Assembly (NCBI GenBank): GCA_019116885.1
Contig: DXAU01000018.1
Span: 24,393 to 88,392, forward strand
Direction: 5' to 3'
DNA: 64,000 nt
Source of the DNA: Candidatus Mediterraneibacter pullistercoris
GTDB lineage: Bacteria; Bacillota; Clostridia; Lachnospirales; Lachnospiraceae
Positions 52,420-60,060 of the stretch are shown one piece after another. The notes below the pieces were generated by a model. It saw only the letters and a program-made list of their open reading frames with translations. It was not told the DNA's origin and did no database searches. The first letter of the stretch is position 1, and each line of letters starts with the position of its first letter. The translations under genes were made by a program, and so were the position numbers.

Positions 52420-52956
52420 ATGAAAAGTATCATAAGAGAGCTTTTGGGCTGGATTATAGTTATTATCATTGCTGTGACAGCATCATATCTTGTCCTTACG
52501 TTCGTGGGACAGAGAACACAGGTGAGTGGAGAATCGATGGAGACGACTCTCTCTGACGGCGATCAGCTCATTGTGGATAAAATATCGTATAGATTCCGGG
52601 ATCCGAAACGGTATGATATTGTTGTTTTTCCCTACCGCTATGAGAAAAATACATATTATATCAAGCGGATCATCGGACTGCCGGGAGAGACAGTCCAGAT
52701 CACGGACGGCATGGTATATATTGACGGACAGCCTCTGAACGAACATTATGGAAATGCTGCCATAGAAAATCCGGGTATCGCAGCAGAACCGGTTACCCTT
52801 GGAGAGGATGAGTACTTTGTCATGGGCGATAACAGGAACAACAGCCAGGACAGCCGTAATTCCAATGTAGGAGTCATACACCGGGATGAACTTCTGGGCC
52901 GGGCCTGGGTAAGGATATGGCCGCTCAGTGATTTTGGAGTGATCAGGCATGAGTAA
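52420..52956 (+). CDS. lepB: Signal peptidase I, second copy
   Basis: A 178-residue type I signal peptidase of normal clostridial length. The N-terminal membrane helix (LLGWIIVIIIAVTASYLVLT) is followed by catalytic Ser in QVSGESMETTLSDGD, Lys in TYYIKRIIGLPGETVQI and the box GDNRNNSQDSR. It lacks the polybasic extension of the first copy. AAAGG precedes the ATG. Its stop overlaps the rnhB start by 8 nt. Confidence 0.95.
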   Translation: MKSIIRELLGWIIVIIIAVTASYLVLTFVGQRTQVSGESMETTLSDGDQLIVDKISYRFRDPKRYDIVVFPYRYEKNTYYIKRIIGLPGETVQITDGMVYIDGQPLNEHYGNAAIENPGIAAEPVTLGEDEYFVMGDNRNNSQDSRNSNVGVIHRDELLGRAWVRIWPLSDFGVIRHE

Positions 52957-53719
52957 AAGCATTGCACAGATAAAGGAAGAATTTAAACAGGCGGGAGATT
53001 CCGGACGGGAAGAATTGTACAGGATATATGGTGGAGACAGCCGTGCAGGCGTCCGGGCGCTGATAAGCAGATATCAGAAGAAAGACGAAGCTCTGGCAGC
53101 AGAGCGCAGGCGCCTGGCAGAGATGAGAAAGTATGAGGAGCAGTACAGTGACTGCCGTTTCATCTGCGGGATCGATGAGGCAGGCAGAGGACCTCTGGCA
53201 GGCCCCGTTGTGGCAGGGGCCGTGATCCTTCCGGCAGACTGTGAGATACTTTTCCTCAATGATTCTAAAAAGCTGTCTCCTGCAAAAAGAGAACAGCTTT
53301 ACAGCGAGATTATGGAGAAAGCTGTCGCGGTGGGAGTAGGCATGGCATCTCCGGCTCAGATCGACGAGATCAACATTCTTAACGCAACCTATGAGGCAAT
53401 GCGGGAAGCAGTCGCAAAACTCGGGGTGCAGCCGGATGTACTTTTAAACGACGCAGTCACCATACCGGAGCTCTCTGTTCTCCAGGTACCTATCATAAAA
53501 GGAGACGCCAAAAGCGTGTCCATCGCTGCGGCAAGTATTATTGCCAAGGTGACGAGAGACCGGCTGATGGTGCAGTATGACGGCGTTCTTCCGGGATATG
53601 GATTCGCACAGCACAAAGGATACGGCTCAAAAGAACATATCGCAGCCATACGAAAGCTGGGACCGACGCCGATCCACCGGAGGACATTTATTAAAAATTT
53701 TATGGATACTGAGATATAG
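52949..53719 (+). CDS. rnhB: Ribonuclease HII
   Basis: A 256-residue enzyme that removes ribonucleotides from DNA-RNA hybrids. The catalytic core starts at about residue 70 with ICGIDEAGRGPLAGPVVAGAV (first Asp-Glu) and continues with NDSKKLSPAKRE and IAAASIIAKVTRD; the C-terminal KGYGSKEHIAAIRKLGPTPIHR is typical. The first 65 residues are an extra helical extension (KSIAQIKEEFKQAGDSG) common in Firmicutes RnhB. It starts inside the lepB stop and precedes yraN by 3 nt. Confidence 0.97.
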   Translation: MSKSIAQIKEEFKQAGDSGREELYRIYGGDSRAGVRALISRYQKKDEALAAERRRLAEMRKYEEQYSDCRFICGIDEAGRGPLAGPVVAGAVILPADCEILFLNDSKKLSPAKREQLYSEIMEKAVAVGVGMASPAQIDEINILNATYEAMREAVAKLGVQPDVLLNDAVTIPELSVLQVPIIKGDAKSVSIAAASIIAKVTRDRLMVQYDGVLPGYGFAQHKGYGSKEHIAAIRKLGPTPIHRRTFIKNFMDTEI

Positions 53720-53722
53720 TCT

Positions 53723-54106
53723 ATGACGGGAACACAGAACAAGAAAAATAAAAGACAGACCGGAGCATATTATGAACAGGCGGCGGGGAAATATCTGGAG
53801 CAGCTTGGATATGAAATACTGGAATACAACTACAGATGCAGAGCCGGGGAGATAGATATTATTGCAAAAGATAACGGATGTGTGGTATTCTGCGAAGTGA
53901 AGTACCGTTCGGATGACCAGAAAGGACATCCGCTTGAAGCAGTAGATGCACGCAAGCAGAAAGTGATCTTCCGCTGTGCTGTGCATTATCTGTCAGAACG
54001 CTGCCTTGGAGATATTCCCTGCCGTTTTGACGTAATCGGGATCAGGGGAAAAGACGGGATGAAACAGGCAGAAGTGACATATATTAAAAATGCGTTCACG
54101 GGATAA
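53723..54106 (+). CDS. yraN: UPF0102 (YraN) nuclease-like protein
   Basis: A 127-residue protein with the restriction-endonuclease-like fold of the YraN family. Motifs are GAYYEQAAGKYLEQLGYEIL, NYRCRAGEIDIIAKDNG (the E/D pair) and VVFCEVKYRSDD (E-x-K). Family role is unknown but it is always linked to rnhB. There is no clear ribosome site; coupling to rnhB, 3 nt upstream, is likely. Confidence 0.94.
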   Translation: MTGTQNKKNKRQTGAYYEQAAGKYLEQLGYEILEYNYRCRAGEIDIIAKDNGCVVFCEVKYRSDDQKGHPLEAVDARKQKVIFRCAVHYLSERCLGDIPCRFDVIGIRGKDGMKQAEVTYIKNAFTG

Positions 54107-54134
54107 AACGCATAGTGGCAGACGAGGTGAACAC

Positions 54135-54983
54135 ATGAGTCTTGGACTGATCTATAACGATAAGAGACATATATTTGATGAAACAGAGACAGAACCGCCG
54201 CTTCTCATTTACCCGATGTTTGAGAAAACAGGGCTGGTGAGGCATGGTTTTTCCACGCGGCTCGGCGGAGTCAGCGAAGGAGAGTTTACCTCTTTAAATT
54301 TAAGCTTTGACCGGGGAGATAAAAAAGAGGCGGTAATGGAGAACTTTCGGCGTATTGCCGGCTCCCTGGGCGTCTGTTGTGAGGATATGGTGCTCAGCAG
54401 ACAGACGCATACGACAAATGTGCGCATTGTTACAGAAAAGGACCGGGGGAAAGGGATCGTAAGAGAACGGGATTATACAGATGTGGATGGGCTTGTTACA
54501 GACGTTCCGGGAATCTGTCTCGTGACATCCTATGCGGACTGCGTGCCCCTTTATTTTCTTGATCCGGTGAGGAAGGTTATCGGACTGTCCCATTCGGGAT
54601 GGCGGGGCACGGTCGGAAAGATCGGAAAAAAAACAGTGGAAGTCATGGCTGGGAAATTCGGCTCAGATCCTGCGGATATTCTGGCGGCTGTAGGTCCGTC
54701 CGTTTGCATGGACTGTTACGAGGTGAGCTCGGATGTAATCGAAAGATTCAAGGAGAACTTTCAGGAATCATCCTGGCCGGAGCTCTTTTATGAGAAACCG
54801 GACGGAAAATACCAGCTTGATCTGTGGAGAGCGAATGAACTCATTTTTCTTGAAGCCGGGATTAGAAAAGATAATATAGCCGTGACGAATGTGTGTACGC
54901 ACTGCAACAGCAGAATACTCTATTCACACAGAGCATCAGGCGACAAAAGAGGGAATCTGTGCGCATTTCTTGCGCTGAGATGA
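54135..54983 (+). CDS. pgeF: Peptidoglycan editing factor / polyphenol oxidase PgeF (YlmD)
   Basis: A 282-residue protein of the DUF152/YlmD family. Metal-site residues are visible: LSRQTHTTNVRIV (His), VDGLVTDVPGICLVTSYADCVPLY (Cys) and GLSHSGWRGTVGKIGK (His). Family members act on purine nucleosides or edit cell-wall precursors, depending on the study. Frame extension to 54090 overlaps yraN; ATG 54135 follows GAGGTG. It continues the rnhB-yraN strand. Confidence 0.9.
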   Translation: MSLGLIYNDKRHIFDETETEPPLLIYPMFEKTGLVRHGFSTRLGGVSEGEFTSLNLSFDRGDKKEAVMENFRRIAGSLGVCCEDMVLSRQTHTTNVRIVTEKDRGKGIVRERDYTDVDGLVTDVPGICLVTSYADCVPLYFLDPVRKVIGLSHSGWRGTVGKIGKKTVEVMAGKFGSDPADILAAVGPSVCMDCYEVSSDVIERFKENFQESSWPELFYEKPDGKYQLDLWRANELIFLEAGIRKDNIAVTNVCTHCNSRILYSHRASGDKRGNLCAFLALR

Positions 54984-55038
54984 GTCCCGGGGAAAGCAGC
55001 TTAAAATCTAAAGTTCAGGAGACGGGAGGCAGCTTGAT

Positions 55039-56028
55039 ATGATATGGAATATCGTGCAGACAGGCAGATTTGCCTTTGCATCACTCACAGGAACGACCAA
55101 TGTTACAGATGAATCGATCGAGGATGTGATAGACTCCGCGGCGCAGGCTACAAACGATGCCGCAAAGGAGGTGAATCAGTTCGTTCAGTTTTTTGAGGAT
55201 CATATTCCAAACATCATAGCGTTCGGAATAGATGTCCTCCTCGCCCTTGTGGCTTTCTTTGTCGGCGGACGGATCATCCGGTGGATACGGAAACTTGTCA
55301 GAAGATCTTTTGATCGTACACATGCAGATGCGGGAGTCGCACAGTTTATAGATTCCATGCTGAAATTCGGTCTGTATGCGCTCCTGATTTTTATTATTGC
55401 GACGAATTTTGGCATCGAGTCATCTTCCATTGCGGCGCTGATTGCTTCTGCCGGTGTGGCGGTTGGCCTGGCTCTCCAGGGAAGTCTCTCGAATTTTGCC
55501 GGCGGGATTCTGATTCTGCTGCTCAAGCCCTTTGCAGTTGGGGACTATATCATCGTGACACAGGAGAATATCGAGGGGACTGTGAAAGAGATCCAGATAT
55601 TCTATACGAAGCTGGCGACAGTGGATAATCAGACTGTAGTTGTGCCAAACAGTATCCTGACGAACAACAGCCTGACAAATGTGACAGCCAGGCCGGAGCG
55701 TCAGCTTGACCTAAAGGTCGGGATCGCTTACGATTCAGATCTGAAAAAGGCAAAGAGCCTGATTGAAGATATGCTTACAAATGACCCGTGCGTAATCCAG
55801 GATGAGGAGATTAAAGTGTTTGTGGCTGCCCTTGCCGAGAGCGCTGTTATGATAGGGCTGCGTGCATGGGTGAAGACAGAGGAATACTGGGCTGTCAGAT
55901 GGAGGCTCCTGGAGCAGATAAAGACTACCTTTGATGCGGAACAGATAGAAATTCCGTATAACCAGCTCACAGTAAATTTGAAAACAGAAGAAGATGTCAA
56001 AACAGACAAAAAAACAGTTGAAATTTAG
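55039..56028 (+). CDS. mscS: MscS-family small-conductance mechanosensitive channel
   Basis: A 329-residue membrane protein. Three helices span about residues 55-150; the pore-lining third helix is IAALIASAGVAVGLALQGSL followed by SNFAGGILILLLKPF, matching MscS with Gly/Ala packing. The beta domain (GDYIIVTQENIEGTVKEI, VVPNSILTNNSLTNV) and the C-terminal alpha-beta cage follow. The channel relieves turgor after osmotic downshock. GGGAGG precedes the ATG. Its stop lies inside the tRNA promoter. Confidence 0.95.
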   Translation: MIWNIVQTGRFAFASLTGTTNVTDESIEDVIDSAAQATNDAAKEVNQFVQFFEDHIPNIIAFGIDVLLALVAFFVGGRIIRWIRKLVRRSFDRTHADAGVAQFIDSMLKFGLYALLIFIIATNFGIESSSIAALIASAGVAVGLALQGSLSNFAGGILILLLKPFAVGDYIIVTQENIEGTVKEIQIFYTKLATVDNQTVVVPNSILTNNSLTNVTARPERQLDLKVGIAYDSDLKKAKSLIEDMLTNDPCVIQDEEIKVFVAALAESAVMIGLRAWVKTEEYWAVRWRLLEQIKTTFDAEQIEIPYNQLTVNLKTEEDVKTDKKTVEI

Positions 56029-56046
56029 TTTGAAAAGAGATATAAT
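56018..56046 (+). promoter_or_regulatory. Sigma-A promoter of tRNA-Thr
   Basis: TTGAAA (56018-56023), 17-nt spacer and perfect TATAAT (56041-56046), 31 bp ahead of the tRNA. The mscS stop codon lies within the spacer. Confidence 0.8.
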
Positions 56047-56076
56047 ATTCAAGGTTCGTTATGATACGGATCTTAT

Positions 56077-56149
56077 GCCGGAATAGCTCAGTCGGTAGAG
56101 CACTTCACTCGTAATGAAGGGGTCGTCAGTTCAAGTCTGATTTCCGGCT
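56077..56149 (+). tRNA. trnT: tRNA-Thr (anticodon CGT)
   Basis: A 73-nt tRNA: acceptor GCCGGAA/TTCCGGC, D arm GCTC/GAGC, anticodon arm CTTCA/TGAAG with loop CTCGTAA (anticodon CGT, reading ACG), T arm GTCAG/CTGAT with loop TTCAAGT, discriminator T. The CCA end is not encoded. It has its own promoter and terminator. Confidence 0.97.
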
Positions 56150-56158
56150 TTATTAAAG

Positions 56159-56199
56159 CAAAGGCGCAATCCCAGAGATTCCAAGGGATTGCGCCTTTT
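56159..56199 (+). terminator. Intrinsic terminator of tRNA-Thr
   Basis: AAGGCGCAATCCC (56161-56173) pairs perfectly with GGGATTGCGCCTT (56185-56197), with A and T tracts on both sides, so it is potentially bidirectional. Confidence 0.9.
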
Positions 56200-56213
56200 G
56201 CGAGGATGACTGT

Positions 56214-56249
56214 TTACAATCCCGGAATGTGCCTTTTGGTACTTTCAGT
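56214..56249. repeat. Short hairpin repeat, copy B
   Basis: Near-identical to 43848-43883: the first 26 bases match exactly, then three substitutions in ten. The changes disrupt the outer stem of the hairpin, so this copy looks decayed. It lies between the tRNA terminator and the PaaI thioesterase gene. Confidence 0.75.
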
Positions 56250-56277
56250 GGTAGTGAAATGTGAGGAGGATAATCAT

Positions 56278-56724
56278 ATGAAGCCATCGAAAGAGACGAT
56301 AGAACTGTTCAGAAACGACCGCTTTGCCACAGAAAACGGTGCGGTTATCGAAGAAGTGGACGATCACTATGCGAAATGCAGTCTTGAGATTGGAGAACGG
56401 CACCGCAATGCAATGGGGGCAGTTATGGGCGGGGTTTACTTTACACTTGCAGATTTTGCTCTGGCAGTAGCAAGCAACTGGCAGAAAATGGGAAGTGTTT
56501 CTTTAAACTCTGAGATAACGTATCTGACAGCGGCAAAAGGAAAAAGACTGATCGCTGAAGCATCATGTGTAAAGAACGGAAAGACAACTGGTTATTACCG
56601 GATCGATGTGAAAGACGAACTTGGAAATCTGGCTGCAGCAGTAACGGCTACGACATTTCGCGTGGCAAAGCAGGCAGACCGGAAGAATCATCTGTGCGAT
56701 ATTACTACAAGTGAAGGAAAATGA
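56278..56724 (+). CDS. PaaI-family hotdog thioesterase
   Basis: A 148-residue cytoplasmic hotdog thioesterase. The family motif is AMGAVMGGVYFTLADFALAVAS (about residues 43-64), followed by SVSLNSEITYLTAAKGKRLIAEASCVKNGKTTGYYRIDV-type strands (about 74-112). GAGGAGG lies 8 nt before ATG 56278; an extended frame from 56206 covers repeat copy B and is not used. The next gene starts 14 nt downstream, so they are co-transcribed. The acyl substrate is unknown. Confidence 0.87.
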   Translation: MKPSKETIELFRNDRFATENGAVIEEVDDHYAKCSLEIGERHRNAMGAVMGGVYFTLADFALAVASNWQKMGSVSLNSEITYLTAAKGKRLIAEASCVKNGKTTGYYRIDVKDELGNLAAAVTATTFRVAKQADRKNHLCDITTSEGK

Positions 56725-56738
56725 GGAGGACTCGGACT

Positions 56739-57872
56739 ATGAAAAAATCTAAAGTGTATTTTACAGATATGCGTGCCCTGCCAGGAACGAATCTGCCGGA
56801 TAAGCTGAAAGAGCTGATCCTTAAGGCTGGTATTGGTGAAATCGATTTTAAGAAAAAAATGACGGCAATAAAAATTCATTTCGGGGAACCGGGAAATCTG
56901 TCTTTTTTGAGGCCGAATTACGCAAAGGCAGTTGCGGATGTAGTGAAAGAACTGGGCGGGCGTCCATTTCTGACAGACAGCAATACGCTGTACGTGGGAA
57001 GACGGAAAGATGCGCTGGAACATCTGAGCTCCGCATATGAGAATGGATTTAACCTGCTCTCTACAGGATGTCACATCATCATTGGCGACGGACTCAAGGG
57101 AACAGATGACGTCAGCGTGCCGGTAGAGGGAGGAGAGCTGGTCAAAGAGGCGAAGATCGGAAGAGCTGTCATGGATGCGGATGTGTTTATCAGCCTGACT
57201 CATTTCAAGGGACATGAGCTGACAGGATTCGGCGGATGCTTCAAGAATATCGGTATGGGATGTGCAAGCCGCGCGGGCAAGATGGAGCAGCATAACAGCG
57301 GGAAACCCTCGGTGGACCAGTCAGCCTGTGTGGGCTGCCGCGCCTGTTCAGCAAACTGTGCGCATGAAGCGATCTCATTTGCGGAGAAGAAAGCATCGAT
57401 CGACCATGAGAAATGTGTGGGCTGCGGGCGGTGTCTTGGAGCGTGCAACTTTGATGCCATCTATAATGAGAACCCGTCTGCTGTAAAAGATCTGAATCTC
57501 AAGATGGCAGAATACACAAAGGCGGTTGTGGCCGGAAGACCGGCTTTTCATATCAGCCTTGTCATCGATGTGTCGCCGTACTGTGACTGTCACCCGGAGA
57601 ATGATGTTCCGATCCTTCCGGATATCGGAATGTTCGCAAGCTTTGATCCGGTGGCATTGGATCAGGCGTGCGCGGATGCGTGCAATGCACAGCAGCCGAT
57701 GCGGGGGAGTATTCTGGATGAACATATCCATGAGGAAGGATTCTGCGATCATCATGACCATTTTACGAATACAACGCCCGAGAGTGAATGGGAGACCTGC
57801 CTCGCCCATGCGGAAGAGATCGGTCTGGGCAGCAGAGCGTATGAGCTGGTTGAAGTGAAGAGAGGAAAGTGA
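56739..57872 (+). CDS. DUF362 protein with two 4Fe-4S ferredoxin motifs
   Basis: A 377-residue protein. Residues about 1-185 are the DUF362 domain (VYFTDMRALPGTNLPDKLKE, DSNTLYVGRRKDALEHL, HFKGHELTGFGGCFKNIGMG). A 2x[4Fe-4S] segment follows at about 190-250, with CVGCRACSANC and CVGCGRCLGACN, each cluster closed by a cysteine in the other motif. The rest continues the DUF362 fold (SLVIDVSPYCDCHPENDVP). It is a cytoplasmic iron-sulfur protein of unknown reaction. ATG 56739 follows GAGGAGG by 9 nt. The NSS transporter starts 2 nt after its stop. Confidence 0.9.
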   Translation: MKKSKVYFTDMRALPGTNLPDKLKELILKAGIGEIDFKKKMTAIKIHFGEPGNLSFLRPNYAKAVADVVKELGGRPFLTDSNTLYVGRRKDALEHLSSAYENGFNLLSTGCHIIIGDGLKGTDDVSVPVEGGELVKEAKIGRAVMDADVFISLTHFKGHELTGFGGCFKNIGMGCASRAGKMEQHNSGKPSVDQSACVGCRACSANCAHEAISFAEKKASIDHEKCVGCGRCLGACNFDAIYNENPSAVKDLNLKMAEYTKAVVAGRPAFHISLVIDVSPYCDCHPENDVPILPDIGMFASFDPVALDQACADACNAQQPMRGSILDEHIHEEGFCDHHDHFTNTTPESEWETCLAHAEEIGLGSRAYELVEVKRGK

Positions 57873-57874
57873 CA

Positions 57875-59245
57875 ATGAAAAGAGAAAAATTTGGTTCCCG
57901 CATCGGGTTCATCCTGATATCTGCAGGATGCGCGATCGGGCTTGGAAATGTATGGCGTTTCCCTTATATTACAGGACAATATGGCGGTGCGGCGTTTGTG
58001 CTCATCTATCTGCTCTGCCTTGTCCTGCTGGGACTTCCGATTATGATTATGGAGTTCTCTGTAGGGCGCGGGGCAGGATGCAGTATTGCAAAGGCATTTG
58101 ACAGGCTGGAGCCTTTGGGAACAAAATGGCATTGGTACAAGTGGTTTGGGATCGCAGGTAATTATCTGCTTATGATGTTTTATACGACGATCGGAGGCTG
58201 GCTCCTGATCTACCTGTTTAAGATGGCGGCAGGAAGTTTTGCAGGAATGGACGCGGCGCAGATCGAGGGGGAATTCGGCGAACTCATGGGACAGCCGGTA
58301 CTCATGACAGTGTGCATGGCGCTCGTTGTTATCATGTGTTTCGGCATCGTAAACATGGGGCTTCAAAAAGGCGTTGAGGGGATTACCAAGATCATGATGG
58401 TGATGCTTCTCGTCCTTCTGATCATACTCGCAATCCGTTCGATCATGCTGCCCGGCGCCGGAGCAGGACTTGAATTCTATCTGCTGCCTGACTTCAATAA
58501 GATGAAACAGGCGGGAATCCTTGAAGTAGTCTCCGCAGCAATGAATCAGTCTTTCTTTACTCTGAGTCTTGGCATCGGCGCGATGGCGATCTTCGGGAGC
58601 TATATTGATAAAAAGAGAAGGCTTGCGGGAGAGGCAGTGGCGATCACAATTCTTGATACGAGCGTCGCTCTGATATCAGGACTTATCATTTTCCCGGCAA
58701 GTTTTGCTTTTGGCGTGAATCCGGACAGCGGGCCGAACCTGATCTTTATTACCCTGCCGAATATTTTTAATTCCATGGCAGGCGGCAGGCTGTGGGGAGC
58801 AATCTTTTTCCTCTGTATGTTTTTTGCATCGGCGTCCACGATCATTGCCGTGTTTGAGAACATCATTGCCTTTGCGATGGATCTGACCGGGTGTTCCAGG
58901 GGAAAGGCGGTAGCGGTCAATCTTGTGGCAATCTTTCTCCTCTCCATGCCGTGTGTGCTCGGTTATAATGTACTGAGTGGGTTTGCGCCGTTCGGAGAGG
59001 GGACGGCGATCCTCGATCTGGAAGACTTTATTGTAAGCAATAATCTTCTGCCGTTAGGCAGTCTGATCTATGTACTCTTCTGTACGACGCGCTACGGCTG
59101 GGGCTGGAAGAACTTCCTGGCGGAGGCGAATACGGGAGAAGGACCGAAATTCCCGAAATGGGTAAGACTCTATGTGACATTTATTGTGCCGCTTATCGTT
59201 ATCTTCCTGTTCATACAGGGATACTGGAGTAAGTTTGTTGGTTAG
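57875..59245 (+). CDS. NSS-family sodium:amino-acid symporter
   Basis: A 456-residue membrane protein of the neurotransmitter:sodium symporter family with about 11-12 helices. Helix 1 has the sodium-site motif GCAIGLGNVWRFPYITGQYGG, followed by LLGLPIMIMEFSVGRGAG. The SFFTLSLGIGAMAIFGSY segment (about residues 226-243) is the helix 6 substrate region. Bacterial members carry small or aromatic amino acids. ATG 57875 has GAGG 9 nt upstream; a GTG at 57869 overlaps the DUF362 stop. Possible cooperation with the DUF362 protein is suggested only by the operon. Confidence 0.92.
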   Translation: MKREKFGSRIGFILISAGCAIGLGNVWRFPYITGQYGGAAFVLIYLLCLVLLGLPIMIMEFSVGRGAGCSIAKAFDRLEPLGTKWHWYKWFGIAGNYLLMMFYTTIGGWLLIYLFKMAAGSFAGMDAAQIEGEFGELMGQPVLMTVCMALVVIMCFGIVNMGLQKGVEGITKIMMVMLLVLLIILAIRSIMLPGAGAGLEFYLLPDFNKMKQAGILEVVSAAMNQSFFTLSLGIGAMAIFGSYIDKKRRLAGEAVAITILDTSVALISGLIIFPASFAFGVNPDSGPNLIFITLPNIFNSMAGGRLWGAIFFLCMFFASASTIIAVFENIIAFAMDLTGCSRGKAVAVNLVAIFLLSMPCVLGYNVLSGFAPFGEGTAILDLEDFIVSNNLLPLGSLIYVLFCTTRYGWGWKNFLAEANTGEGPKFPKWVRLYVTFIVPLIVIFLFIQGYWSKFVG

Positions 59246-59261
59246 GAGCGACTATTGCAAA

Positions 59262-59301
59262 AAAGCGTGCCGCACATTTCTGACAATGTGCGGCACGCTT
59301 T
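59262..59301. terminator. Bidirectional terminator between the NSS gene and rubrerythrin
   Basis: A perfect 17-bp stem (AAAGCGTGCCGCACATT at 59262-59278 with its complement at 59285-59301) and a 6-nt loop, with A and T tracts. Confidence 0.92.
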
Positions 59302-59321
59302 CTCCTATCTGTGCCTGGAAC

Positions 59322-59879
59322 CTACTGCTGTTTCTGAATCTTGGCGGGCTCAAACGATCCAATCGCGCCGCAGACATTACAGACATCCGGACGCTTTTCG
59401 TAGGTAGCTCCGCAGAACATGCAGCGGTATCCGTCCACGAGAGATGCTTTTTGCTGCTTCGGATCTTCAGAAGAAGGCTGTTTTCCTTTGATAAGATCGC
59501 TCAGGGCAGTGAGAAACTGTCCTTCGTGCTCTTTTTCGATCTTGCTGATATTTTCAAACAGTGTGGCGATATCGTCGAAGCCTTCTTCCCGGGCGGTCTT
59601 TGCAAAAGACGGGTACATAGAGGTCCATTCATTATACTCCCCTTCCATCGCATCTTTCAGGTTCATATTACTGCTTCCGATGCCATTGTGCAGTTTCTGG
59701 AAGAGAAGTTTTCCGTGAACGCCTTCATTCTTCGCCATACGTTCAAAAAGCTCTTTGATTTCAGGATGATTTTCCTGTCCTGCTTTCTCTGCATAGAAAA
59801 GGTATTTGTTCCTTGCCATAGATTCACCGCTGAAAGCTTCAAGTAAATTTTTTTCTGTTTGTGATCCTTTTAATTCCAT
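59322..59879 (-). CDS. rbr: Rubrerythrin
   Basis: A 185-residue non-haem di-iron peroxidase that reduces hydrogen peroxide in anaerobes. The ferritin-like domain (residues 1-140) shows the iron ligands in NLLEAFSGESMARNKY, EGVHGKLLF, EGEYNEW, and KIEKEHEGQFL. The C-terminal rubredoxin-like part has CMFCGATYEKRPDVCNVCGA (two CxxC). AAGGAG precedes the ATG. Its promoter overlaps an AT-rich palindrome that resembles a PerR or Fur site. Confidence 0.97.
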   Translation of the reverse strand: MELKGSQTEKNLLEAFSGESMARNKYLFYAEKAGQENHPEIKELFERMAKNEGVHGKLLFQKLHNGIGSSNMNLKDAMEGEYNEWTSMYPSFAKTAREEGFDDIATLFENISKIEKEHEGQFLTALSDLIKGKQPSSEDPKQQKASLVDGYRCMFCGATYEKRPDVCNVCGAIGSFEPAKIQKQQ

Positions 59880-59900
59880 AATATAACATCTCCTTTTAAT

Positions 59901-59954
59901 AATAATAATTATTATTGTTATATTAATAATACATGATTATGACATAAATGTCAA
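59901..59954 (-). promoter_or_regulatory. Rubrerythrin promoter with PerR/Fur-like operator
   Basis: On the minus strand TTGACA (59954-59949), 17-nt spacer, TATTAT (59931-59926). A perfect 16-bp palindrome AATAATAATTATTATT (59901-59916) covers the start region. It is close to the PerR/Fur consensus TTATAATNATTATAA, so peroxide induction is likely. Confidence 0.65.
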
Positions 59955-59993
59955 TATATAACAGAAAAGTTTTAAATAATATGTGGAAAATCC

Positions 59994-60024
59994 TTGACTG
60001 TACACTAGTTATATACTTTAAGAT
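59994..60024 (+). promoter_or_regulatory. MerR-type elongated promoter of the fusion operon
   Basis: TTGACT (59994-59999) and TAAGAT (60019-60024) are 19 nt apart, longer than the usual 17. An imperfect dyad (GTACACTA and TTATATAC, 60000-60016) fills the spacer. MerR regulators act on exactly such stretched promoters, so the fused protein probably controls its own operon. Confidence 0.6.
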
Positions 60025-60060
60025 ACCTACATATGAGGAAGCAGAAAAGGAGGTGCGGGC

